Assembly (NCBI GenBank): GCA_911728435.2
Contig: OU452212.1
Span: 4,656,563-4,720,562, forward strand
DNA from: Apoderus coryli
Taxonomy: Eukaryota; Arthropoda; Insecta; Coleoptera; Attelabidae
Length of the DNA: 64,000 nt
Direction: 5' to 3'
Position 1 is the stretch's first letter. Each line of letters starts with the position of its first letter. Positions 1 through 11,389 of this stretch are shown here, piece by piece. The translations under genes and the position numbers were made by a program. The notes under the pieces are model-generated. The model saw only the letters and a list, made by a program, of their open reading frames with translations. It ran no database searches and had not been told where the DNA came from.

Positions 1-505
1 TTGTGTAGTTAGTAACAGTCCTATTTTGTTAATTCTTTTTAGTCAATTACCAGATTTTTGAAGATTATAAAAATTATACACTTAGCTACAACCACAAAAC
101 GAAGTTTGAAAAACTAAAAAACAAGAAGAAGACAGCACTCAATAGTCCGTTACTATAAATCTAGCCACAAATGAATTCTATGCTCTATCGGAGGGTTAGG
201 TTGTGTAGTGGTTTACGTGCTATATTCATATAAAACTCCATTCCGTACCAAAAAACACATGATTATAATAAAATGTTGTCAAGTTCATATCTAAAAGTCA
301 TTCATTTTGACTTGGTTGAGTAAATTACTAGATTATACCTACCTACAGTTAATTGTCACCATCAATATAATATACAACAAGTAGAAGCCAAGAAGTTAGA
401 TTTTGGTCTGTGACTAGATAGCCTTTTTGATTGTATCAAGATAGCATAAAAGCATATATTAACTTATAAATTATTTTTTGCCAAAGTTAGTTTTTAGTTT
501 CTTAC

Positions 506-3500
506 CAGCATGTTTGACACCTCCCCTTAGATGCTTTGCTTCTGTGCCAGCTGAAAATAATATTTTTTTTTTCTGAAGTAATCCATCTATCGAGGAGTGA
601 ATATTACTATTGAATAAAAGGCGTCTACTCCACAAAATGATTTATATATACGTTGAAATTTCTTATTTTCATCTGCCAGACATGTTTGGGACACATACGT
701 CCATCATCAGTGGCTTAAGGAACCTTATACATTTGATTTGTAATCCTTCAGCAGCCGTAGTATTGTAGGCTCTTACCATTTAATTATTTAATTATTAAAA
801 ATTCAACTTGTTCATCGAAGATGATTAAAAAGAAAAAGTCAAGGATACAAATAACAAAAATTTACAAATGTTCAACAATATTTTAACTTCAATTATATCT
901 TAATTTTATTAATTTGACCAAAAAATTTTTTCCATCAGAGTGCTTGTATAAACGTTTAAATCGAAACCCATGTAAATCTCTCTGTTTAATTGTATGAAGT
1001 ATACCCTCACATGTAACAAATTGTATAAGGTTCCTTAAGCCACTGATGATGGACGTATGTGTCCGAAACATGTCTGGCAGATGAAAATAAGAAATTTCAA
1101 CGTATATATAAATCATTTTGTGGAGTAGACGCCTTTTATTCAATAGTAATAAATTTTTGTTTTGCAAAAGTTAGTTTTTTGTTTCTTACCAGCATGTTTG
1201 AGATCTCTCTTAACTTTCTTTGGTCGATGGCCTCCTGCAAAGTTTGGTTTTATTAGTAATCGTCGTATTTAATATTAAAAATTTTTATTTATTAATAAAA
1301 TATATATTATTATGCATTTGTCATACCAAAAGACTTCTTTCCTCCTAGCGCCTTCTTTTCTGTAGCTGAAAATTTAAATTTGTTGATTAATATTGTTCAA
1401 AAATATATAAAAATTTCCTCATACCATATTTCTTGTCACCCTTCTTTGCATGATCGGAGGCTAAAATAAAACGATATTTCGTAAAAACGCTTAATTTATC
1501 AGTCAGGTTTTAGTTACAGCCTTATATAGGGTGTCCGAAAATTAACGCAAGATTTGATTTAAATAGAAAACACAGTTTTTAGTCTTTTGCTTCTAAGTTT
1601 TTACACATACGCACTCGTTTCTCGAAATTTTCAATGACGATGCTGCATAAATGTAGCTGAATTTCGTTGATGCAGCCTTGAATGAAGTTTAAATAACCCC
1701 CTAAAAAGAAACCTAATGGTGTTAAATCTCACGATCTAGGGGGCCAATTCTGATCACCTAAACGTGTGTTTCACGGGCTGTATCGCATGTGGCACCATCT
1801 TGTTGAAACCACATATTGGCCACATCAATATCATCCAATTTCGGCAAAAAGAACTGTGTTATCATGTCGCGATATCGAGCACTAGTAACAGTCACTGCTT
1901 GACCAAAAAAATATGGTCCAATTATGCATCCAGCAGTACAAGTGACGCTGAACGTTCAGGTCGTCCAAAAGAAGTCGTTACGTCAGAAATCGTTGATAAA
2001 ATCCATGGAATGGTATTTGAAAATCGAAGACTGAAAGTGCACGAGCTGGCAGACATCCCAACTGAGCGGATGCATCACATTTTTCATGAATTTTTGTATA
2101 TGGAAAAGCAGTTCGCGCGATAGGTGCCGCGATTCCTCACAATCCACCACAAATACAACCGTGTGACCAGTTTTTGCGCCGTCTCGTTACCGTAGATGAC
2201 CAAGAAACAATCGAAACAGAGGGTTTCTATGGGTGAACGTGTACCGAACAAGGCTAAAATGGGTCTGTAGGCCAACAAAGTCATGGCCACAGTTTTCTAG
2301 GACTCGATCGATTATCTTGAAAAGGGTAAAACGGTTACCGGTACTCGAAAAATTTGTTGATGCTGAATAATCCACTCTGCAAACTCTCTTCGATGTGCAT
2401 GGTCATTAGGCTTCAGTTGTTGCGTTAATTGAATTTTGTAAGCATGGAGACACAGATCTTTAGTGAGTATACACTGTAGAGAGCTCCTTGCCGAATTGAG
2501 GTTCCTGGATTGTCATTTGAACGGCTTGTTTTTGGACGATCAGTGTGTTTGGTGTCTCCAACGGATCCTGTCTTCCCTAAATTTTTCAATTTACCTCTTC
2601 ACAGTTGACGAAGTTAAAACACTATTCCGACCATATTTTGTATGAAATTTTCGAACTGCGGCCGCCAAGCTTTCATTATTTTTGAAATATTGTTCAATAA
2701 TGAAGACGCGTTGTTCTATCGTGTAACGCTCTTTTTTTACAAACCCCAAACTGTCAGCTGTCGATTTGTTTTCTTTTTAGGGTTCTCAACACTTTCCTGC
2801 ATAAATGGCGGCAAATTCAAATATTGCGTTAATTTTGAAACAACCTTTACCTACTCAAATATTGTAAAATTATTGTTGCATTATTCTGGAGAGTACACCT
2901 TGCAGAAAACAATTTTAATTAAATGACTACATCTCCTGTCTTGTCAGTAGCCCATCGTTTTAACCCCGTTTTACCGTACCGGGTGATCAACCATAATGTC
3001 GCACCCCTTTCTATTTTTTAGTTTAGGTGTGTCGTATAAAAAAATTGGAAACATGATCAGTATACAGGGAAAAATATAAAGTTTATTTTTTCTGAATGGA
3101 TCACCCTATATATAAATTATAACTTTCAGATCAAGAAATGAATAAACAATGATTAAATTAATTTTAGATGTGCAATTAAATATAAAAGTGCTCTACTGGG
3201 CATCCATTTTCTTCAACGCATCGTCTAAGAGTTCTCAATGAATCTCTTAGATTAATATTTAAAATATTGATTTCATTCCGCATCAAATATTTAAGATGAT
3301 TCAGGTTTTCATATAACCCCAAAGAAATGCATCCATAGTTGTTAAATCGGGTCTGTTTGCAGGCCATTTAATTGGAGCATTTCTTCAGGTTCATATACTG
3401 TTGAAAAACTTCTTTTTCCAAGAAATCTAAACAGCCGGCTCTATTTAAAAATAGGGACCAACAACTCGATCACCCCGAATACCACACCACACATTCACAG

Positions 3501-6500
3501 ATTGTCAACTTGGATCTTAAATTCCCACTCGTCCACAAAACAGTTTTCAAAAGTTATTTATTTTCAATAAACATTTTGTAAACCTTATGCTTCTTGATTT
3601 GGTGATAACTTTTTAAATGCGAATATTTCAGAAACGGTTGAATTTAGATATATGGTATATCATATGAATTATGCTTAAAATTTTACGAGGATTCGAAAAA
3701 TGCTCCGTTCAGAAAAAATCAGTACATATATAACCAAACATTTAAATTTTTTTAGACACTTAAAATAAAAAAGATTAATAGGGGCGACTTTATCACCCGG
3801 TACATTTCAGTTATTTGTTTCAAGGTTTTCCTTAAGTAACTACGTTATTTGCCTATGTATGTCTCCAAAGAAAATAATCCAACATAGAAAATCAACGCGA
3901 TGCTTTGCAAAAATAAACTTGAAAAGGTCTCTAAAATAATCTCTCTTACGAAGTCTTGAAACACCAGAAAGAATCTTCAACTGCATCTACATTATTTGTG
4001 CAATTGTTCCCGTCACACAAACCAAAGAAAGCTTAAGCTATGGTGTGAAAAAATTTAGGAACTCAAAAAGATTGACACCGTTACATGCAAATGAATGAAT
4101 TGAAGAATACGGCTACGAAATACATACGTCCCGCATTTACGCCTTTATAAGCACGCATAAATTGTGATGTGAATGTAATCTCACGTGACGTGATAATAGT
4201 CTGTCTCTGCCTTTAGTGTATGCCTCTTCCGGTTTAAAAAGTAGGAGTAGGGAGCAAAAACTATTTACAATTTAACCGAAGAAATAATTATATCATCTTT
4301 CATAACGTTACCGTCTGTTGTTATTAATTAACACCTGTTTATTTAGTAATTAATTATTCGCTTAATATTAAACTCATTTACTAACGGACTACTTCAAAAA
4401 CTATTGAATTATTCGTTTCCTACCAAATTTGAACTTCTTTGTTTCTCCAGCAGCTCTGGCAAATCTGGGTGATGGTGGCACTAAAAACAACATAACACTT
4501 TAATTTAAATTCAAAAAAATTATACGTGGTGGTAATTTCGAAAAGTAGTCAACTAAAACTTTAAAGCAAGAACAAACTTATTATTTATTATTTTCCTGCT
4601 CCACTGATATTCCAATTTCAATGTTTTTTGTTATGTGTAAAACTGACAAATTCGTAACGGCTGACGTAAAAAATGTGAGAAACCAAAAGACAATACTTTT
4701 AAACAGTTTAATATCGAAGTCGATAGTCAGATTTCATTGACTCAATTGTTGTTTACATTTCATGAGAAGCGCTATACGACTGGACATGCGCCGAAACGGT
4801 TAAAACTTATTATCGAAATCAATGGTCTATTGGGTAAACGTTCCATTCGATGTTCGTCCTTGAGATTTCACAATTCGCCAGGCATAAGATCAATGAAAAA
4901 TATTTTTGAAGACAATACATTCCGCGTCTTGCTCAAGAACTTGGCATTTCTTTGGCGTCAACCTGTCGATTTAGACAAAAAGACTTAGCGATTCAGCCTT
5001 GTAAAACCGCGTGCATTCACTTAGTGGCCGCTCATTTCTGGTGGACTGGCTTCGTTAACAAGCAGAATTGCCGAATTTGGCGTGATGAAAATCCGCGGGA
5101 GGTTATCAGATCTCAAGCCATTCCCAAATAGTGACTTTGCAATGTGAGCGTTGACCGGTATAGGGTCATAATAACAGATTGTTTCTCCCTTGGGTGAATG
5201 GAAATGATTTAAAAAATGCATTGTTTCAACAACACGGTACTACGTGCCATACCTTGCATAAATCATTGACATTATTGCATGAGAATTTCCAAGAATACAG
5301 AGCTTTAGAAAATGCAAGGTGACAACGTCACACCACAGGCAGTTGCCGCCTTAAAGGTGTGGCAAGGTAAAATTGTATCTCTGGAATTGAAGCCACCAGG
5401 TTTACTCATACATGCTTTCCAATAAAACTAACACACATACACAATTTGTCTTATTACAATTCGCAGATCCAGCGTTTCTATTCCAAAATCCTTTACTTAT
5501 ATCAAAAATAATTAACACAATCTTCCTCGACCGCCGAGAGTTGGTAAGTCAATAAAATTCGTTACCGTGTCTTATATAAACGTAAACGAAGTTTTCGGGT
5601 GTTAGGGTACCAAAATCAAAACTCTATCTCCAATTGTGATGTTTGGCCATATATTACGACACCATCAGATCTTTTTTTGTGTAGAACTGGTTTTAGATGT
5701 GGTTGTTTTAAATTAGATCCACCTGTGAAAGCGTAATATGAATTGTTAAATACTTATATATGTGTCCATACATTTCAATTCTGTTCTGATCTGATGATAC
5801 CAATATATAAAGAAACGTCACAATTGAAGATAGTGTTTTGATTATGGGATCCTAATACCTGTAAAATTATTTTACGTTATAATGAAACTTTTAAACAAGA
5901 CCTGATCACGAATCCACTGGTTTCGTGACAGGATCACAATGATATTGCTGTAGCTTTTAACAAATAAATAAATTTTCTGTATTTTGTTCTTGACAATAAA
6001 GATAAAAGTTGATTCATTGACCTAAGTAATTTTCAGTGAATATGGTACTTACAAACGCTTTGTACATCGGCTGCATATTTTGGGAATGTTCCTGCAAATT
6101 TGAAAGAAAACTTTTACATATTATTATAGAATTAAGAATATCAATTAATTGATATATTTATTAGAGGGACAAATTAAATTGATTTTGAATAAAATTATAG
6201 TTGCAGAAATTAAGTAACACTTGCGTTTTCAAAGAAATTCAGCTAACTGGTTCTAATAAAATAATTATTGTGCAATTGCAATTTCGACATAAACATTGTA
6301 TTATTTTCATTCTTTCCAATAAACTAACGTAACAAACTAACTAATTTATTCAAAAATCAGAAAAAAAAGTATTGTCAGAGCTGGGATTCGAATCCATAAG
6401 CTTCAACTTGATAAAGTACTCAATTACTACATATTATATTTTTATAAGATATCAGTATAGGTTCCAACTACCTAACTGGTGAAATTTTAAAGAAGATAAA

Positions 6501-9500
6501 AAATTCTTTAAAATGATGTGCCATTCGACCCCTACTGATATATAAAAATTTAGCGGTTCTGTCCACCCCTATCACAGGGGTTAAGCGATTTCAGCCAAAA
6601 TCCAATGGCTTCATCCTAGGACTGCCCCAAACTCATATACCAAAATTTAGCTCAATTGGTTAACGCGTTTGGGCGCTATCGTGTTAGAATACATACAGAC
6701 TTCCATCTGGAAATGGTCTTAATCGTATCAGGGAACTCAATTTTTTTTAGTGCATTCAAAACACTTTCCCTGTGTAGGAAAGTAAAAGATGAAACTCACA
6801 AAGCATTAATTTCGAGAAAATTGATTAAAAAAGTAAAACCGCTATATGTATTTAAAGGTTTCTTCTTTTGGTTTTTACTTATTGATATTGAGTATTAAAT
6901 AAAAGAAACAAAAACTTTTAAAGTCAACTCCACACAATATGTAATCCAATTATGAAAACGGAAACTAGTTTCGGCTTAACAAGCCATCATCACGGCACGG
7001 CATCGTTTATTAAGTATTAGGTTAAATATTTGGAAGTAATAATTTTTGGTCATTGGTGTACAAAGGTCAGATAAAATGGGTTAAGTATTGTACTTCCCAG
7101 TAACAACAGGACTTCCAATGGGACACTTTAAGACCAATAGCTTTTTAAATGATCAGTCCATTTTAGAAAAATTCTCTGGTCTTCGCGACTTACAACTTTG
7201 AAACGGTCGGGTTTTACACGAGCATTCCGAATTTGTTCATAACGTAAAATAACTTGGTAACGAAATAGATCTATTTTTTTTTTAATATACCAGTTAATCT
7301 GACATGTTGTCAAGTCGCAATTACATTGTAATTTATACAGGGCGAGTAATTTTATTTTACAATTCCGGTAAAATTTTACACTCAATTTTCTCGAGTACTA
7401 TGGAGGTGTTTATGAATTCGGGGGTTCTGTGCACCCCGTTCACAGTGTTAAAACGATTTTAACCATACACTAGTGGGTTCGTCCTACGATTCATCCAAAA
7501 TTTAGCTCTATTTGTTGAAGCGTTTAGGCGCTATCGTGGAAGAATACATACAGGCACATAGACAGACAGTTGCGCCGATGGATTGGGCGAAGGGATGAAT
7601 CAAAGGACCTGCTCTGACGCCAGACCTAACCCCTACGGACTTTTTTGTTTGGGGTATGCTTGACTTTTGATCCTCACTGTTTATATGTTTTATAATTATT
7701 TATATAGCGCTTGTCATTCCTCACCATAATGACTAGCTGTGATATTTCGAATTATTCCAAGCCTCCTTTTCGCTAGGTCCTTAATATAGGCACCTAAAAT
7801 TTAAGGCATTTTGTTAAAATAAGTTATCATTAATCCTACTCGCGCTATTCTTACGGTATTTCTCCGGATTGTAACGTTTTGATAATTTATGGCCAGCAGC
7901 AGCTAAAAATAAATCTTGTTAATCACAAAATTCGCTAGGCTCTACCATGTTTTTGTGCGTTCCACCTCATCAGTGATCTTTATTATATCAATGTTTTACA
8001 GACTCGATTGCTATACTGGAGACTAAACCCGAAACGTTTGATTTTTACGCAGCGAAAGGCTATCTATTACTTTGGAATACTTGGAAATTGATAGAAGGGC
8101 TATCATTATTTTTACCTCTTACTCGTATACAAGTTATTGTTGTTTGAATAATTATTAACTAAGTGAAGCTTAATTAAATTATTGTTTTGGTGCATTAAAA
8201 ATTTGTGATTTTAGGCCGGCTTAAGCACAAGCCTAGCTTTAGTACATACGGTGAATATGGCCATAAGTACTTAAATTTAAAAAAATGTTATTTTTACATT
8301 TTTTGACAGTTATAACAACCAATTAAATTTTGTTATTTCTTGTCATGTGAGAGCATTCATCCAATTAGTTCAACATTTATCTGAAAACTATCCTCGGGTA
8401 GTTTTCAATCACTATACCCCCGATTGTTTAAAAAAAAATGTCTGCCCCAATATCCCTCTGACATTGACACATGCCTCATAATTTTATGTCAAATTTCTCA
8501 AGCCCGTTTGTTGGCTGGCGTCGAGTCCGGCTGTTACCAAGCACCGTGCTTTCGATTGTCCTAAAATAATCTCGTTTATTATCAATGTCGTTGGGATACT
8601 ATAGCTGACAAATTACCTATTATCTCTTATATTTGTAGACTTATTTATTTTTAAAATTGAATCCCCCAGCATCTTACCTTTTGGTTTGTCTACTGCTTGA
8701 CGGACTTCTCGCTTTGGACCTAGTACACAATATTTGAAATATTAGTGAAAAATTCATGTTACCCCACAAATATTTGTAGTTTGATGGTATTTTTATCTGT
8801 ATGATAGGTCAAATAGAAACAAAATTGTAGGTCAATCCTATGTACCACTGCTTTGACAAAAAATTCAAAGTAGGTTTCCTGTAGATTCTGTTTTGAATTG
8901 AAGCATAAAAATAACATCAAACTATCGAGTGTTCCTTTTATATTGAAACTGAAAGATATTTTCAAAAAAAAAAAAAAAGAAATGATGACAAATGGGAATT
9001 CTTTTTAAAGTACAACTAGGGGGTAATAATATACTTGACTATAGATGTTAAAATTTTGTGCAGTGGCGGGTCGTTAGGATAGGTCTCTGAGGCCGCGCCT
9101 CATCTTCACAGATTGCATTACACCATATTTATTCCCAATATAAATATCTGATTGTATTCTGTATTTAAAATAAAATAAATGCCTGATTAAAATATCAATT
9201 TGCTTAAAAAAGGTCCCTAACGTGTTGATTGAAATCACGATCTGCTGTTTCGTTTCCCGTGATGTGAGATGGCACCCAAAATGAAAGCTGGATGGAAGAA
9301 TATTGTTTTGTTTTTCTTGTTGTATGCCGTTTATCGCGTTTTTATTGAAATAGTATTTGAAAGCATTTTATGCATCTAATCTTGTGTGATTTTTGCTTGT
9401 AAAGTGAGTTGATGATGGTTAGCGGAACACGAAACAATTCACTATTTTCGCGTAGATGATAAATATTTTTTTGCGAATATAATTATTCTTTTGCGATACG

Positions 9501-10013
9501 TTTTTAATAAACTGCATGAAATATTAAAACAAAAATTCAAACGGCATATTATTGTTCATAAAATTAAAATTTACCATAATTTAAGCTACCCCTCTAACAA
9601 TCAACGTTTACGAGATCCCAATATGGCATATTATATAAAGCTTATCAAGTGGACTTGCAAAAATAATTATGGATAACATGGTATTAAAGAAACATAAGAA
9701 TATAGTACAAAATACAAGAGATGTAAAATATGCTAAAAGAGTGGAAAGTAAACTACGGAAAACTGCATAAAAATTCAATATCCAACTACATGAGATGTTA
9801 AAAAAATGTCAAAATACTTTTCATAAGAAATACAGTTCGTTTATTAATAAAAAGCTACCAATTTTTGAAAATTTCAAAATATTTTTATGCAATCACAATA
9901 TTAAAGAAAATAAAAATGGTTTTGTAGATCCACTTACCTTCGTCGTCTCCATAGGCATTAGCAATTAAAACACAAGCAACCGCTAATGTAGTAAGTACAA
10001 ATTTCACACCCAT
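506..10013 (-). CDS. Micro-exon gene: Lys-rich secreted protein, 3' end off window
   Basis: Not a family I recognise. Exon 1 (10013-9938) encodes a signal peptide: Met, then a hydrophobic stretch ending ANAYG, followed by DDE. It ends in phase 1 at GTAAGTGG. Eight further exons fit on the same strand: 8719-8678 (42 nt), 7902-7855 (48), 6091-6053 (39), 4480-4424 (57), 1460-1425 (36), 1365-1327 (39), 1234-1190 (45) and 550-506 (45). Each has a good AG acceptor and a GTAAG/GTATG/GTAGG donor. Every one is a multiple of 3, begins and ends in phase 1, and stays open in that phase. The peptides are rich in Lys, Gly, Ala and His and lack Cys; examples are SDHAKKGDKKY and TEKKALGGKKSF. The product is about 139 residues to the last visible exon. 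The final two exons share a VKHA/LKHA end and flanking intron sequence, so one is a duplicate. Introns range from 59 bp to about 3 kb and are full of transposons. Exon joining is inferred from splice signals, not from RNA. A His/Lys-rich secreted insect protein is an alternative label. Confidence 0.72.
582..1160. repeat. Foldback element with hammerhead-like motifs in both arms
   Basis: The left arm (about 582-738) and right arm (about 1014-1160) are inverted copies of one another. Shared blocks include the CTACTCCACAAAATGA stretch, the GCCAGACATGT block and the TTAAGGAACCTTATA block. The spacer is AT-rich. Each arm carries a hammerhead-like motif; the left one has lost the conserved G after stem II (position 688), the right one is intact. 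The element lies in an intron of the micro-exon gene. Confidence 0.85.
1039..1078 (+). ncRNA. Hammerhead ribozyme-like motif (type I, minimal)
   Basis: The order is stem I GCCA, CUGAUGA, one extra U, stem II GGAC/GUCC with a six-base loop, GAA, the palindrome ACAUGU as a loopless stem III, C as the cleavage base, then UGGC closing stem I. Palindromic short stem III is known from hammerheads of Penelope-like elements and retrozymes, which work as dimers. The extra nucleotide before stem II departs from the classic consensus, so activity is unproven. Confidence 0.6.
1530..2920 (-). mobile_element. Tc1/IS630-like transposon remnant, interrupted
   Basis: The minus strand from about 2900 to 2342 carries the N-terminal transposase region, including a KFRETGSV-type helix and the KHTGRPK linker seen in the related copy at 11390-12230. 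About 1900-1530 carries the C-terminal part. The reading frame is broken by stops and shifts. A piece of a different transposon (mariner, opposite strand) sits between the two halves. It lies in an intron of the micro-exon gene. Confidence 0.75.
1935..2340 (+). mobile_element. Mauritiana-type mariner fragment nested in the Tc1-like element
   Basis: The plus strand encodes SDAERSGRPKEVVTSEIVDK, a hallmark of Mos1-like mariner transposases. Degraded matches follow to the helix before the catalytic core and to YLEKGKTVTG. A large part of the catalytic domain is missing. No terminal repeats were found, so this is an internal fragment. Confidence 0.75.
3020..3500 (-). mobile_element. Tc1/mariner-like transposase C-terminal remnant
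   Basis: The minus strand reads WPANRPDLTTMDAFLWGYMK across a frame change, then a helix ending CVEENGCPVEHFYI. This corresponds to the conserved W-P-x-R-S-P-D-L-x-P-x-D-x-F-L-W-G block and the C-terminal tail of IS630/Tc1-type transposases. The serine and proline positions are mutated. It is a dead fragment. Confidence 0.65.
4725..5345 (+). mobile_element. Decayed Tc1/IS630-like transposase
   Basis: Plus-strand reading in shifting frames gives FVNKQNCRIWRDENPRE, which matches the block after the second catalytic region in this transposase group (compare YVHKQNYRFWGTENPRV at 48,850). Earlier frames contain further degraded similarity. There are several stops and no intact gene. Confidence 0.6.
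5530..5890. repeat. Foldback (hairpin) element
   Basis: Sequence around 5605-5671 pairs imperfectly with 5788-5856; the blocks AAAATCAAAACTCTATCT and ATAGTGTTTTGATTATG are one pair. Flanking sequence extends the hairpin further out. There is no coding capacity. Confidence 0.6.
6540..6745 (+). repeat. Repeat copy A, probable non-LTR 3' tail
   Basis: This shares a dispersed repeat with 7395-7580: GGTTCTGT-CACCCC near the start, a middle TTCATCCTA block, then AATTTAGCTCAATTGGTTAACGCG and GGCGCTATCGTG. The ending with AATACATACAGAC resembles 3' tails of RTE-type elements. The TAGCTCAATTGG piece also resembles a tRNA A box, so a SINE is possible. Confidence 0.5.
6961..6996 (-). ncRNA. Degenerate hammerhead-like motif
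   Basis: On the minus strand: GUGAUGA (first base changed from C), extra U, stem II GGCUU/AAGCC, GAA, palindrome ACUAGU, U. The core change makes activity unlikely. Confidence 0.4.
7395..7580 (+). repeat. Repeat copy B, probable non-LTR 3' tail
   Basis: Second copy of the repeat at 6540-6745, about 75-80 percent alike by eye. It ends with AATACATACAGGCACATAGA and a short ACAGACAG tail, typical of non-LTR 3' ends. Confidence 0.5.
9060..9330. repeat. Fragment starting with CAGTGGCGG motif
   Basis: The motif CAGTGGCGGGTCGTTAGG begins this stretch. Similar CAGTGGCGGCTCGTG starts occur at 61,305 (+) and 17,860-17,880 (minus). A repeated CAGTGGCG end is common in hAT-type non-autonomous elements. 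Only one end is recognised in each case. Confidence 0.4.
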
Positions 10014-10045
10014 GTTTGTTGTGTGTAGAAAAGTAAAGTTCGGAA

Positions 10046-10061
10046 GGTATTTATATAAATC
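10046..10061 (-). promoter_or_regulatory. TATA box of the micro-exon gene
   Basis: On the minus strand the sequence reads GATTTATATAAATACC. It lies about 35-45 bases upstream of the minus-strand ATG at 10013. This places the start of transcription near 10025 with a very short 5' UTR, and it supports the signal-peptide exon as a true first exon. Confidence 0.6.
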
Positions 10062-10350
10062 GGTAAAGCAATAAGTTGTCAAAAAAATAAAATAAAACAT
10101 TATTGAATCAACGATAAATTATATTACAATATAATTGAAATTTCAAAGTTTTGCGTCTTGATATATGGCATATACCTACTATAGTTTTTTGATTTATAGA
10201 CTAATAATTTTATTAGTTTTATGAAATACAAAATAAAATTCATTTCGCATCAGTTGGTTTATTTTAGTTGGTATCTTCGGCCGACAAATTTATGCTAGCT
10301 AACGTTGCACAGCTTCTTCCGTTTCAGTTTAACCGCGCTGACACAAAGCT

Positions 10351-10390
10351 GCTCTGAAGAAGCTGACAGAATAATCAGCGAAACGTTAGC
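10351..10390 (+). ncRNA. Hammerhead ribozyme-like motif
   Basis: Stem I GCU, CUGAAGA, extra A, stem II GCUGA/UCAGC, GAA, palindrome ACGU, U as cleavage base, AGC closing stem I. Core boxes fit CUGANGA and GAAA; the extra nucleotide is again present. Confidence 0.5.
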
Positions 10391-11236
10391 TAGTATACAT
10401 TTGACTTAGGATTTATACAGAAGTATTTGTTTCTATAAGTTCAGTTTTCTATCAAAAAAATTATATCGGTTGCATTACGCCTTCTTTCATTACGCTGATC
10501 AAAGTAACACTTACCAAACATGAACAGTTTAATTTTTCGCTAAATTGGAGAAATTAAGTTATCAACATTTACTTAAAAAATTTTAAAACAAAAGGTTACA
10601 TTTTAAAACATCAAGTTTACGTCTAAGGCTACGGAGAACTTTTCCAGCTTTTCATTGTCATATATTTTTGAAAAAAATCAGACCACCTATTGTTATTTTT
10701 TTCACTCTAACATCGACTTTAACAACTGTACTCTTAATGTTCCCTGAGTTCAATTTTTAACTTTAACTTTTAATAGTTATTACTTCGTGTTCTAGGACCT
10801 AATTTGATTAGTTTTGAAGTCACAAATGTATTGTTAAATAATTTAGAGAGAGTACTTTAAAATTGTATACTTTTATAGAGACAACCTTTAATAAAGAAGA
10901 GCTTTAAAAGTAAAACTATAAAAGTAAATATTTAACAAATACATACGACTTTAAAAAAGAAAACTTTAGAAAAAAATTGGCTTTCTAAATGTCGTAATTC
11001 TTGGAAAAATACTTATTCTAATATTACTTTAAGAAATTCGTATAATTAAATTAAATAAGTAAAGAATTCATTGATGAAATCTAATATAATTACGATTAAA
11101 ACAAATACGTCTCCAATTTTTTTTTTTTAAGAAGTAGTCCATTTTTGAAGAGCAGTGATAAATTATGATCTAGGAAATCAACGTCAAAACTCCACAAATA
11201 TTTATCTATAGTAAATTCACATTTGAAGTTTTTTAG

Positions 11237-11271
11237 TGCCAGACATGTTTCGAGCAAATTGGCTCATCTTC
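11237..11271 (-). ncRNA. Degenerate hammerhead-like motif
   Basis: Minus strand: CCGAAGA (U changed to C), extra U, stem II GAGC/GCUC, GAA, ACAUGU, C, UGGC. The 3' half is identical to the motif at 1039-1078, so the two belong to one family. Confidence 0.45.
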
Positions 11272-11389
11272 GGTTTCTTTCTTTTTATCTTCTAACAGAG
11301 TGCAATTCTTATTGTATATATTTATTGCAAACAGTAATTATGTGGAAAGAGGATTTTATAAACATGGAATAATACATCGGGCAAATAGC

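Larger units (their letters stand above)
10100..11380. other. Intergenic or Sulf1-intronic stretch without genes
   Basis: AT-rich, no coding region recognised. It holds a short inverted repeat built around GCTAGCTAACGTT and CGAAACGTTAGCTAG (10,290-10,400) and two hammerhead-like motifs annotated separately. Confidence 0.5.

Noticed and set aside
6375..6405. GGATTCGAATCC as the T loop of a tRNA gene
   Set aside because: No matching acceptor, D or anticodon arms on either strand; at best an old SINE scrap.
7990..8040. ACTGGAGACTAAACCCGAAACGTTTG as another hammerhead-like site
   Set aside because: The first box deviates (CUGGAGA) and no stem II of useful length forms.
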